Of a DNA stretch of 64,000 nt, positions 32,630-43,230 are shown piece after piece; position 1 is the stretch's first letter; each line of letters opens with the position of its first letter. The notes beneath the pieces were generated by a model. The model had not been told where the DNA came from. It saw only the letters and a program-made list of their open reading frames with translations, and searched no databases. The DNA is from Paguma larvata (taxonomy: Eukaryota; Chordata; Mammalia; Carnivora; Viverridae). The DNA is taken from contig CM057835.1 in the NCBI GenBank assembly GCA_030068075.1, positions 36,569,715-36,633,714 on the forward strand, in the 5' to 3' direction. The translations under genes were made by a program, and so were the position numbers.

Positions 32630-32725
32630 ATACTTTGACTCATCTGGAAAATGAAAGGGTTGAGCATCTCTGGGTTCTATCTCTAAGGTGCCTTCTAGCT
32701 GTGATGTTGTGATTCTATAAGATTA
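32630..32725 (+). repeat. Ancient SINE/LINE-like tail
   Basis: 'catctggaaaatgaaagggttgagcatctctgggttc' and 'aaggtgccttctagctgtgatgttgtgattctat' resemble the tail of a widespread ancient mammalian repeat ending in '..ccttccagctctaaaattctatgatt'. Family not assigned. Confidence 0.45.
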
Positions 32726-33664
32726 TTTTCAAAGGGAATTGCATTCCAGCCTGCAATGTTTGAATCCCATTACAGTCCCTTGAAGAGGCAGCACTTCCTG
32801 CAGAGACACAGGGATTGTATGTAAATTCACACATATGTACATGTATGCATGTGGCACACATGCACGCACACAGATATATGATACATCAGAGCATTCCAAA
32901 GTATTGTTTGAGAAATGGTATAGTGGCTTCGGAAACAAAGGTGGTGTTTTTCCTCCCAGCATTTTTACCTTTCAACATTCTAAAGAACTTAAACAGAAAT
33001 CTTTATAACAGTCTTTATTTTACAGCTTAGATTCTCTTAGAAGAAAGACTAAGTCCTAGACAATTGAAACCGAGGAAGAAAAAGCATGCAATTTTTTAGA
33101 TCAAAATTTCATTGGAAATGTTTCCATATGTATTAATATTTAAACTGATAATTACTTATAATATAACCTGTAATATGATATAGAAGGGAATAAAGTAGTA
33201 AAGGGAAGGTGTAAGAAAATTGTTTAATGGAGACTTTGATTTTAATAGGCCTCGCAGAGTTCAAAAGTATTCTAAAGTAATACTGGAGTCCAATTACATT
33301 TATCCTAGAGGATGAAAACCTGAACCCCTCAAATAATTTAGGAGGTTGTTTAACATGGTAGTTGAGAGCTTGATTTTTGAGCTCTCACTCTATCTTGAGA
33401 ACCGTGGTGATCTTAACTTAAGGGACACAGAAGCTTGAAGGTGACGCTATGGGGAGGGACCCCAGTGCATAGGCACCCCAGGTTTAGTCTCCTTCCTCCC
33501 TCTGACCTCCTGCTTTGGCTCCCATCAACTGAAAAAACTACAATTCAGAAGGCAAGGAATCCCATTGATGCGATTCATAGAGGTCAACCATCTGGTTATA
33601 AAGTTGGCACAATTTATAAAATTGGTGCAGAGATTAGGATGGAAAGCAGACTTGGTAAATGAAG
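32726..33664. other. Single-copy sequence, no gene seen
   Basis: Contains a CA/TG-rich stretch at about 32820-32875. No repeat family or exon recognised. Confidence 0.4.
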
Positions 33665-33885
33665 AGGTCCTGCACTCAGATCCATCCGAATTTGAGTCAC
33701 TGCATATAACTTTGGGCAAATTATTCAGTCATCATAAGCTTATTTGCCCATATGTGAAACAGGGGTGATGATACTATCCCAGAGAGCTGTTGCAAGACTG
33801 AAATGAGTAATTTATAGGAAGTCCTAGTATAATGCTTTACCTGTAGAAAAGAACAGTAAATGCTAGGTATTTCATTATTAGCATA
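33665..33885 (+). repeat. MIR SINE, plus strand
   Basis: 'gcactcagatccatccgaatttgagtcactgc', 'actttgggcaaattattcag', 'atatgtgaaacaggggtgatgatac' and 'cagtaaatgctaggtatttc' follow MIR sense through to its 3' end. Confidence 0.85.
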
Positions 33886-35195
33886 TCCTCCCCTGCGTCT
33901 TTATCTGTTCCTCCTCCTTCTCCTCTAGATATGTTTTTAATGCATGCCTGCTCTGGTCTTCATCTTGCAAGGATCAGTTGACTAAGACAAGGATCCCAGG
34001 GGCTATTTGAATCCTCTGCAGAAAGGAAGGCGTCTCTTGTGCTGTCACTTGGCTCAGCATTGTCCCAGTCTGCTAACTGTTGGAATCCCCAATCTGATTC
34101 TTATCAGGGGTCTCCCCATTATAATGATCCTATCACAATACACTTATCTTTCATCTTGGTTTTTAATTTTAAATTGCACATGAATACATTACATTGTCAG
34201 AGCATAGTAATGTTCATGTTTCCTGTCTGGTAATAAGCCCGGAAAGTTCATGAGACACAAAATGCCACCATCATTGGGAAAAGGGCAATTACTTTGATAT
34301 GTTAACTGCCAGAATCCTTGGAATAGTTCCTGAAAAATTGTGTGTGAACTTTTTCTGGCGCCTAACTGTGGGCAATTCATTTTATTTTTGTTTAGAAGTG
34401 TGGTATTTTAAAAATGTCTTTGGAAAAAGCTTATGTGCTTCTCATGATAAAACACAAAATGGGTGGAAAATGAAATTTCATTGAATGGGAAAACATTACC
34501 CTCCTGACAGTATATACAGCTTAATTCATCATAAAAGGAAGAAGTGTGAGAGAACTTCTTAGAGTAACCTATTGTCATAATTATGATTTCTTGTATTGTG
34601 GTTGTTTTTTTTTTTATAACAACCATATACCAAACCTCAATCTGGGAACATGCAAGCTGAGCCAGTGAACACACTATGTGGGGTTTAAAGTTGGGTCTCT
34701 GGGTCTGTTGACTCTGCCTCCATCTGAGCTGTTCATTCAGAAGTTGGCAAGTAAAGTTCTTGTTATATAACCCCGAGCTTCTACGGAAACAAAATCCCAT
34801 GATCCTCTGTATTCCCTTATAGCATCAATAGGTTACTGTAACAGGCTGCACTCAGGGACCCTGGGGTTAATATGTGTCCATGACGTCCTTGCTTTGGGAA
34901 GGGTAGTTGAAAGGGGGAAGTCTTTTCATTTCAGTTCAGTTTTTAATTTTGGAGAGTATTAGCTGTCCCATCGCCTTTATTAGAACTGCTTAAGGGATAC
35001 ACTGTCCACTTTCCTTTTTCACTTGAAACAGTTAAGGTCAGAATGATGTAAGGAAGAAAATAAAAGTTAAAAATGAAAGTTTGTGCCAATATTGCAAATT
35101 CCTTTTTCTAGGAATTCAGTACACTTTTCATGATGTGTAATAATTTCACATGATGTCACATGTTAAGTAAAACCTGTCAATCCCTTTCCCTCATC
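33886..35195. other. Single-copy sequence, no gene seen
   Basis: No recognised repeat apart from a short poly-T at about 34606. A 130-codon minus-strand ORF (34408-34800) has no family motif and crosses that homopolymer as a KKKTTT tract. Not called. Confidence 0.45.
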
Positions 35196-35201
35196 CATCT
35201 T

Positions 35202-35239
35202 TCTCCCTCTCTCTCTCTCTCTCCCTCCCTCCCTCCCTC

Positions 35240-35282
<43 letters not shown>

Positions 35283-35286
35283 CACT
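35202..35286. repeat. Compound microsatellite (CT)n(CCCT)n(CA)n
   Basis: CT units to 35223, CCCT units to about 35242, then CA units to 35286 with one CG variant. Likely length-variable. Confidence 0.95.
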
Positions 35287-35724
35287 CACATGCATACTCA
35301 CACATAACATGTGCCAGAGGGGAAACCAGTCATTTTTCATAGAAACGGTGATGGTTTAGTTAACTAAAAACCCAAGTACACCCAGATCTCATCCAGTGTT
35401 GAAGCACAAATGTGGGAAATCAACTCCAGAAGCGCACAGGAGATGTTTCCTAACTTCACCAAAGATTTTTTTCTAATGGAAATCTATGGTAGTGATTCAA
35501 ACAGTCTCCAAGTTGTAAATTAATTTTGTTCCAAGAGTCTACTTGTCAGCCAGTTGTCATTGCTCAGAATTCATTTTTCCATAGAAGCAGTGTTACAATG
35601 TTCTGTTCCCAGGCTGGCTTCTAAAAGCTGATTGAACACATGTGCAATTGAACAGTTCTGCTCTGGATTTGCAGATTGCTAATACCTGAAGGATCTTCAG
35701 AGATTCTTCAAGTTCAGTAAACAC
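35287..35724. other. Single-copy sequence, no gene seen
   Basis: No repeat or exon recognised. Confidence 0.4.
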
Positions 35725-35822
35725 GGAGGATCAGAGAAGGTAAGTGACTTGTGATCTCGTAGAGCCAGGACCGGATCCGTATCTCCCGACTTTGAGGCCA
35801 TGATCTTTCTCCGGTACTGTAA
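35725..35822 (-). repeat. MIR-type fragment, minus strand
   Basis: 'ggaggatcagagaaggtaagtgacttg', 'gtagagccaggaccggatccgtatctcc' and 'gaggccatgatctttctcc' follow the antisense of the MIR central and 5' part. Confidence 0.65.
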
Positions 35823-35904
35823 TTTATAAAATGTGCCACTGCTTACCAGCTCCTATCTCTCAAAAGTTATTTCCAAATAACTATATATCACTGTGACACG
35901 TAGA

Positions 35905-36107
35905 AAATGCTTTCCCATATATTAGGCTTACAAAATCTTCACAACAATTCTATGAGGATGGTAGATCTTGTCCCCATTTTAACTGTAAAGACATGGAAGC
36001 TGCAGGAGGTTAAATAAATTGTCTATAGCCACACAATTAGTAAGTGGAAGACTTGGGACTCAAACCCAATCTTCTGAGTCTGAAGCCAGTGTTGGCTCCT
36101 CCATTGA
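35905..36107 (-). repeat. MIR SINE, minus strand
   Basis: 'cacaacaattctatgaggatgg', 'ccccattttaactgtaaagacatgg', 'gaggttaaataaattgtctatagcc', 'agtaagtggaagacttggg' and 'actcaaacccaatcttctgag' follow MIR antisense closely. Confidence 0.9.
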
Positions 36108-37720
36108 CCTTGTAGCAGGAATGGAGCCCTCGAAGCTTGCACACCAGGATGTCCCGTGGAGGGGCCAGAGGCCAGATGCTGTGCGTGTGGGAGTCTAGGT
36201 CAGTCCTAGAGATGGGGGGACTGCAGAGCTGCTGGGGGAGCAGAAACGAAGAAAGAGGATGGGGGGCAGAGATCAAGGGCTCCGGCAATATTACAGCTTA
36301 GGGTAGTTCCCAGTGTCATGGCGGGTGGTTGGCAACTGGTGGTCCTGAGTGGTAGAAGATTGAAATAATGGCAGAGTGGGTGAGTTGTGTTTGCTGTTGA
36401 TATGTTCAGGTCACTTTTCTCTAGGAACTGCCTCCAGGTAGAGGTGACCTTTACTTTACTAGATCATCTGGCAACTGGTTGGTGTTTAAATTGTAATGTT
36501 GTGTAGACTGGGCCTTAGTGCCTTGACATAAATATGCACTCATTAAGGATTTAACCTAAGTCCTTATTTAATTAACCTAACTGGAGTTAACCTAAAACTT
36601 CACTATAAACAGATGAAATGGCTACCAAATACCTTTAAAAAAATAATCTCTGTTTGAAGAAGAACTGGGGCTTAATTGGACGATATAAGCTAATGCTTTT
36701 ACTAAATCTCCGTGTGCAGCTTTATGGATTTTAACCCCTACCTTTTTAGAAAGTAATGTTTACCTACAAAAAAGGAACCTCCTGAATCTGGAAGGAAAAT
36801 AGATTACAACTGCACGTTTAAAAAGGCTCTGACGTAATGGTCTGCGCACAGCACAGTGAATGTGATTTTTGAAATCCCCTGGAAGGGACAGAGAAAAAAA
36901 CATTCAGATGAATGCACCTTTTTTTCTGGTATGTGTCCGTTCTGCTTGATGCTCAGCCCCTCGTCATGCTGGTTAAAGGTGTGGGCAGGCGAGAGTGTGG
37001 GTTTAGAGGCACGTTCGTGAAGATTCCTCCTGCTTGTTCAGTAGTAAAGATGGAGTCAGATTCCAGTCTACAACTTGGTGGACGGAGGGGGGAAGGAATT
37101 AAATCCATAACAGCAGCCTGCGGTCTGGAGGCTTGCTGCAGAATGGAAAATGGTTCCAGAACAACATCGTTCAGTGCCACGCGCCACGTTTCTAAGTACT
37201 ATGTCATGTCGGAATTTAATTTGCATTCCTCGGTGCTTAATTTTCATTGTGAGGGGTCTGTTTGCTCACTGATGCTTCCAATTTATTACCCTGCTATTGC
37301 AAAATGTATCACTCAAAGCTGCTGATCCTGTTAATGTCAGGAAAGGGAGGGAAAACCCCACATGGAAGGACATGGAACTAATTTATGAAATGACTGGAAG
37401 GCTCTATCTGCCTTCCCCTGTATGCCATTCATTTGACCCCCTGATTTCTTTGTCCCCCTCTCCTCACTAATTATTAATCTTGTTCTGTACTCCTTGCACT
37501 TTCTCTAACTATTGACTTTCTCCATCTCCAGGTTCACCTCCATTCCTGCCTTTTCTTATGCCTCCTTTCTTTATAGATTCCTTTCTCTCTGGCTCTCTTC
37601 TCTTAACTTTTGTCTTAGGATTCTCTCCCCTTCATCTTCCAGAGCTTACTGTGTTACCGCCCACCTACCTTCTTTTTGGTTTCCTCACTTTTCTTTCTTT
37701 GTCCCCTAGTATTCTCTGAG
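36108..37720. other. Repeat-free single-copy block, possible regulatory sequence
   Basis: 1.6 kb without recognised repeats. It includes a CRE-like TGACGTAA (36830-36837) and an octamer ATTTGCAT (37219-37226) within an AT-rich, homeodomain-like context. A 137-codon plus-strand ORF (36912-37325) has no family motif and no clear splice or start context, so it is not called a gene. Confidence 0.4.
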
Positions 37721-37730
37721 TTTAATGCTT

Positions 37731-37933
37731 TAAAAAATTTTTTTTTAATATTTATTTTTGAGAGAGAGAGAGAGTGTGAGCAGGGGAGGGGCAGAGGGAG
37801 AAGGAGACACAGAATCTGAAGCAAACTCCAGGCTCTGAACTGTCAGCACAGAGCCTGATGCGGGGCTCGAACCCATAAACCATGACCTGAGCTAAAGTTG
37901 GATGCCTAACCAACTGAGCCACCCCGGCACCCC
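37731..37933 (-). mobile_element. CAN-SINE, minus strand, with target-site duplication
   Basis: Poly-T, GA-rich spacer, GCGGGGCTCGAACCC and head ending GAGCCACCCCGGCACCCC. The duplication TAATGCT lies at 37723-37729 and 37934-37940. Confidence 0.93.
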
Positions 37934-37940
37934 TAATGCT

Positions 37941-38244
37941 CCTTATTTTTAATTAGGTCTTGGAGTGTAGGAAAAAGAGAGTGGTTCTAAGCTTGTGGGC
38001 TACATCCTGAGATCGAATATTTGGGAATAAGGGATCATTGTTTTCAATCTCCTGGTCTAGGTTTACTGAACCAACTTAAAGACACTTGAGAAAAAGGGTG
38101 TATGAGAATCCAAAATATATGTCACAATTGTATTATTATTCCTGCTAATAATAAATAACTGTATTTAATGACAAGTTAGACCTACCTTGCAGGTCTTCTA
38201 GCTTGGGTTAAATACTAGTTCAAGCAAATAGTCTCCACTTTGGA
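37941..38244. other. Single-copy sequence, no gene seen
   Basis: No recognised repeat or exon. Confidence 0.4.
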
Positions 38245-38365
38245 GAGGCAGCACAATATTGTGGGAAAAAAACATGAACTTTCGAGACAAACAGATGTGA
38301 ATTTGATTCTGAACTCCACCCTTAATTAGCACTGTAATATGGGTAAATTGTTGCCATCATTTAGT

Positions 38366-38533
38366 GATTTATTTTTTATTATGAAATATCTCAAGGTCAC
38401 AAAGAAGAATATACAATAGCATTTGTTTACCCAACATTAAACTTTGTCAAATCTTATTTTGCCCTATTAATTTCAGATCTCTTTATTTTTGTTAAGAAAT
38501 AAAACATTATAGCAATTACTTAATTGCTATAAT
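38366..38533 (-). repeat. Old L1-type 3' fragment, antisense, inside the MIR
   Basis: 'tattatgaaatatctcaagg', 'gaatatacaatagcatttg', 'ccaacattaaactttgtcaaatc' and 'tttcagatctctttattttt' resemble an antisense L1M 3' UTR. It ends at a near-perfect palindrome. Confidence 0.5.
38506..38533. repeat. Perfect 13-bp inverted repeat with 2-bp spacer
   Basis: ATTATAGCAATTA, CT, then TAATTGCTATAAT. All 13 pairs match. Confidence 0.97.
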
Positions 38534-38892
38534 CTGGAGTTTCTTCTACACTGAAATAGGTCTAATCATATCTATATCCTGGAGTCATGAGAATTAAACA
38601 GCATGATGTATCTAGAGGATCTGCCGTATGGTAAATCCTTAAAAACATTAACATTCTATGTAGACAGTAATAAATAAATCACTTTAGTGGACTGTTAAAA
38701 AAACCATAGGATTACAAGAAAAGACAATAACATAATTTTGCTGATTATAGGTATCCCCTAATTTTGACTTTATTATTATAAAAATAAAGATGATTTTCTC
38801 TATCACTGCTTAGAAAAAGGACCCCAAATTTAATATTTTCTGAAACAAAGTTTTAAAAAAATGTTAACATTTCAAAAGCATTTGGATTTTTT

Positions 38893-39113
38893 TTAATTTA
38901 AAAAAGTTTTATTATCTATATCTGAGAGTGGGAGAGACAGAGCATGAGTTGGGGAGGGGCAGAGAGAGAGAGACACACACAGAATCTGAAGCAGGCTCCA
39001 GGCTCTGAGCTGTCAGCACAGAGCCCAACGTGGGACTCAAACCCATGAACTGTGAGATTATGACCTGAGCGGAAGTTGCACACTTAACTGACTGAGCCAC
39101 CCAGGTGCCCTTC
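38893..39113 (-). mobile_element. CAN-SINE, minus strand, with target-site duplication
   Basis: Near full length, with 'gaatctgaagcaggctccagg' and a head ending CCACCCAGGTGCCC. The duplication AAGCATTTGRATTTTT is at 38877-38892 and 39114-39129 with one difference. Confidence 0.95.
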
Positions 39114-39129
39114 AAGCATTTGAATTTTT

Positions 39130-39463
39130 AAGCACCAACCAACTAGTTCCTCACTAAATGCATTTTGGAAAGAATATTTCTTAGTCACTTGACTACTTTG
39201 TAAAAGTATGAAAAGTTACTTTTCTGGCACATGAGGGTTCAAACACTTTCTAAGTGAGTTTTCCAGATGGTGGGATGGGAAAGGTTCTGGTAGCTGGTTC
39301 TGCTGCAGCAGCAGCCCCGAAACCAGCTGTTGTCCAGGCAAATGCGCCACGTGTGTCCTAGGTGGGGAGAGGGTGGCAGAGCTGTGATTGCCAGGGAACC
39401 CAGGTGAGTCACTGCTAGAAAACGCCATTGCCATCTGAAGCCAGCTAAGCAGGAGGTTTGTCA
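39130..39463. other. Single-copy sequence, no gene seen
   Basis: No repeat or exon recognised. Confidence 0.4.
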
Positions 39464-40038
39464 TTCCTATGAAGTGCCTATTGAACGCCTGGCACTATTC
39501 TAGGCACTTGGGATATAAGAATAAACCAACAGTCAGAAACCCCTTTTGTCATGGAGCTTTTGTTTGGGAAGGATGTTGAGGACAAAGAGATAATAAACAA
39601 AAAAAAAAGTAAACTTACATAATGTTAGAGGAAATAAGCACTATAGAGGGGAAAGAAAAGGAGGAGGGGGTTAGGAGGTGCTGGGTGTGGGACACCGTTC
39701 ACAATGGCTGTGGGTTTACTTATTTTGTCTGTTCATTCAACAAACATTTACTGAATAGAAATGCCATTTACACAGTGTAGTGACATGGTGCAGGATCTAA
39801 AATTACTTCTCTGGTGAGGATATCGTGTGTCTGGCAGGGTCTGATCGAGGTGTACCATGGGAAGCTAGGAGAGGGCCATTTTAACTCTAGGATCAGGGAA
39901 GAGTTTCTTGGAAGAGGAAATCACGTTGAGTGATAATGAAAGGTTGGAATGGACAGGACATGATGGCAAGTTGGAGATGACTAAGGGGGGGCATCTAGAA
40001 CAAGGCCCAGGTCCTGTGGCCACCTGGGTGGTGGTGCT
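39464..40038 (-). repeat. L2-type relics, antisense
   Basis: Two antisense 3'-end starts: 'cctattgaacgcctggcactattctaggcac' at about 39477 and 'ttcattcaacaaacatttactgaat' at about 39731. Each is followed by typical L2-antisense blocks ('gtcatggagcttttgtttggg', 'gataataaacaaaa', 'gggaagagtttcttggaagagg'). Old and broken. The right edge is the junction with the 3'-truncated L1. Confidence 0.65.
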
Positions 40039-42335
40039 TGGTGTATAGAAATGCCACCGATTTCTGTACATTGATTTTGTACCCTGCAACTTTGCTGAAA
40101 TCATGGATCAGTTCTAGTAGGCTTTTGGTGGATTCCGTCAGGTTTTCCATGTAAAGTATCATGTCATCTGCAAAAAGTGAAAGTTTGACTTCCTCCTTGC
40201 CAATCTTGATGCCTTTTATTTTGTTTTGTTGTCTGATTGCTGATGCTAAGACTTCCAACACTATGTTAAATAGCAGTGGCGAGAGTGGACACCCCTGTCG
40301 TGTTCCTGATCTCAGGGAGAAGGCTCTCAATTTTTCCCCATTGAGGATGATATTAGCTGTGGGCTTTTCATATATGGCTTTTATGATGTTTAAGTATGTT
40401 CCTTCTATCCCGACTTTCTCGAGCGTTTTTATTAAGAAAGGGTGCTGTATTTTGTCAAATGCTTTTTCTGCATCTATTGACAGGATCATATGGTTCTTAT
40501 CTTTTGTTGATGTGATGTATCATGTTGATTGATTTGCGAATATTGAACCAGCCCTGCAACCCAGGGATGAATCCTACTTGATCATGGTGGATAATTCTCT
40601 TTATATGCTGTTGGATTCGATTTGCTAGTATCTTGTTGAAAATTTTTGCATCCATATTCATCAGGGATATTGGCCTGTAATTCTCTTTCTTTGCTGGGTC
40701 TCTATCTGGTTTGGGAATCAAAGTGATGCTGGCTTCATAGAATGAGTCCGGGAGTTTTCCTTCCGTTTCAATTTTTTGGAACAGCTTGAGGAGGATAGGA
40801 ATTAACTCTCTTTTAAATGTCTGGTAAAATTCCGCAGGAAAGCCATCTGGTCCAGGACTTTTATTTGCTGGGAGGTTTTTGATAACTGATTCTATTTCTT
40901 CACTAGTTATGGGTCTGTTCAAATTTTCTATTTCTTCCCGTTTGAGTTTTGGTAGCGTGTGGCTCTTTAGGAAGCTGTCCATTTCTTCCAGATCGCCAAG
41001 TTTGGTGGCATATAATTTTTCATAGTATTCTCTGATGATTGCTTGTATATGTGAGGGATTGGTTGTAATTTCTCCCTTTTCATTCATGATTTTATCTATT
41101 TGAGTTCTCTCCCTTTTCTTTTTGAGAAGCCTGGCTAGAGGTTTGTCTATTTTGTTTATTTTTTCAAAGAACCAGCTTTTGGTTTCATTGATCTGTTCCA
41201 CTACCTTTTCTGTTTCCATATGATTAATTTGTGCTCTGATCTTTGTTATTTCTCTCTTTCTGCTGGGCTTGGGTTGTTTTAGTTGTTCTGCTTCTAGTTC
41301 CTTTAGGCTTGCTGTTAGAATTTGTGTTATTGATTTTTCTTGTTTCTTGAGATGGGCCTGGATTGCAGTATATTTCCCTCTCAGGACTGCCTTTGCTGCG
41401 TCCCAGAGCGTTTGGATTGTTGTATTTTCATTTTCATTTGTTTCCATGTATTTTTTAATTTCTTCTCTGATTGCTTGGTTGACCCACTCATCTATTAATA
41501 GGTTATTTCTTAGCCGCCATGTTTTTGGATATTTTCCAGGCTTTCTCCTATGGTTGATTTCAAGTTTCAAAGCATTGTGGTCTCACAGTGTGCACAGTAC
41601 GATCTCAATTCTTTTATATTTATTCAGAGCTTCCCTGTGCCCCAGAATGTGGTCTATCTTGGAAAATGTACCGTGTGCAGTTGAGAAGAATGTAAATTCC
41701 TTTGCTTCTGGGTGAAGGACCCTAAAGATGTCTGTGAGGCCCATCTGTTCTAATGTATCGTTCAGGGCTATTGTTTCTGCGGAGATTTTCTGTTTTGTGG
41801 ATCTATCCAATGCTGAGAGTGGAGTGTTAAGATCCCCTACTATTAGGACATTTTTATCAATGAGGTTGCTAATGTTTGTAATTAGTTGTTTTACAAATTT
41901 GGGTGCCCCCGAATTCAGTGCGTAGATATTTACAATTGTTAGCTCTTCCTGCTGGATGGTCCCTGAGACTATTAAATAATGTTCTTCTTCATCTGTTACT
42001 ACATCGTTCATTTTAAAGTCTAATTTGTCTGATATAAGTGTGGCTACTCCGGCTTTCTTCTGACTTCCAGTAGCATGATAGATAGTTCTCCATCCCCTCA
42101 CTTTCAGTCTGAAGGTGTCTTCAGGTTTAAGATGAGTTTCTTGAAGACAGCAAATAGATGGGTCTTGTTTTTTAATCCATTCTGTTATCCTGTGTCTTTT
42201 GATTGGTGCATTTAGTCCATTTACATTCAGTGTTAATATTGAAAAATATGGGCTTACAGTCACTATATTATCTGTAAGTTTCATGTTTGTAAGGCTGTCT
42301 CTGGCAGTCCGTGTTCTTTGCAACCTTTCCTTCAT
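40039..42335 (-). pseudogene. L1 ORF2: endonuclease and reverse transcriptase, truncated
   Basis: ORF2 normally encodes an AP-like endonuclease that nicks target DNA plus a reverse transcriptase. The endonuclease (42335-41586) retains LNVNGLNAPIKRHR, CCLQETHLK, VGDLNTPL and SKIDHILGH. An in-frame TGA at 41585-41583 follows, where related L1s have S before DHNALKLE. The same frame then runs to 40499 with [26 protein letters not shown] and DQVGFIPG. A frameshift near 40497 moves to a third stretch (40489-40039) with [27 protein letters not shown] and catalytic FADD. L1 sequence ends after AFLYT. The C-terminal Cys domain is missing. Confidence 0.9.
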
Positions 42336-43230
42336 AGAGTGCCCCTCGGGATCCCTTGTAGTGCTGGCTTATTTGTGATAAATTCTTTCAGTTTTTGTTT
42401 GTTGGGAAAAACCTTGATCTCTCCTTCTATTCTGAATGACAGGCTAGCTGGATACAGAATTCTTGGTTGCATGTCCTTCTTGCTCATCACATTGAAGATA
42501 TCCTGCCATTCCTTTCTGGCTTGCCAAGTTTCTGTAGATAAGTCTGCTACTACCCTTATATGTCTGCCTTTGTATGTTAAGGTTCTTTTGTCCCTAGCTG
42601 CTTTCAGGATTCTCTCCCTATCTTTGTATTTTGCCAGCTTCACTGTGATATGCTGTGCAGAAGGTCTATTCAAGTTACGTCTGAAGGGGAGTTCTCTGTG
42701 CCTCTTGGATTTCCATGCCCGTTTCCTTCCTCATGTTGGGGAAGTTCTCAGCAATGATTTGTTCAAGAACCCCTTCGACTCCTTTCTCTCTCTCTTCTTC
42801 CTCTGGAATTCCTATGATACGGATATTGTTTCGTTTGAGTGTGTCACTCAGCTCTCGAATTCTCCTTTCCTGTTCCTGGATCAGCTTCTCTCTCTCTCTT
42901 TTTATCTGCTTCCTCTTTTTCAATGATTTTATCTTCTAATGCACTAACTCTTTCCTCTACCTCTTCAATCCGTGCTGTGGCTGCTTCCAGTTTCCCTTGT
43001 ATTTCTTCCAATGTCTTCTTTAATTCTTCCTGACCGTTTTTAAGGTCCTTGAACTCTGCCGCGCGGGACCCCTTGCATTCATCTAAGCTTTTTTCAAGCC
43101 CAGCGATTAGTTTTATGATTATCATTCTATATTCATGTTCTGTTATGTTGCTTATATCTGTTTTCATTAATTTTTGAGCTGTCACTGCTTCTTGTAGATT
43201 CTTTTGAGGAGAATTCTTCCGTTTCATCAT
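42332..43230 (-). pseudogene. L1 ORF1 with frameshifts
   Basis: ORF1p is a trimeric RNA-binding chaperone that coats L1 RNA. The N-terminal part from MMKRKNSPQKNLQEA at about 43230 holds the coiled coil (LEEIQGKLEAATARIEEVEE). The RRM part lies in another frame at 42923-42675 (RNNIRIIGIPEEEE, a typical RRM opening). The C-terminal domain is in a third open stretch at 42673-42332 (ARDKRTLTYKGRHIRVVADL and PKILYPA-like QPRILYPASL). At least two frame changes separate the parts. Start chosen by similarity, not by a database. Confidence 0.85.

Larger units (their letters stand above)
38245..38665 (+). repeat. MIR SINE, plus strand, split by an L1-type fragment
   Basis: The 5' part is 'gcacaatattgtgggaaaaaaac', 'gtgaatttgattctgaactccaccc' (38250-38358). 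The 3' part is 'catgagaattaaacagcatgatg' and 'gtatggtaaatccttaaaaac' (38580-38660). The middle is an unrelated L1-like piece. Confidence 0.65.

Noticed and set aside
34408..34800. 130-aa minus-strand ORF
   Set aside because: Runs through a homopolymer and has no family similarity I can see.
36912..37325. 137-aa plus-strand ORF as an exon
   Set aside because: No family motif, no convincing start context or splice pattern. The block is more plausibly non-coding.
41269..41715. 148-aa plus-strand ORF, and the 202-aa ORF at 42318-42926
   Set aside because: These are the opposite strand of L1 ORF2 and ORF1 respectively, so shadow frames.
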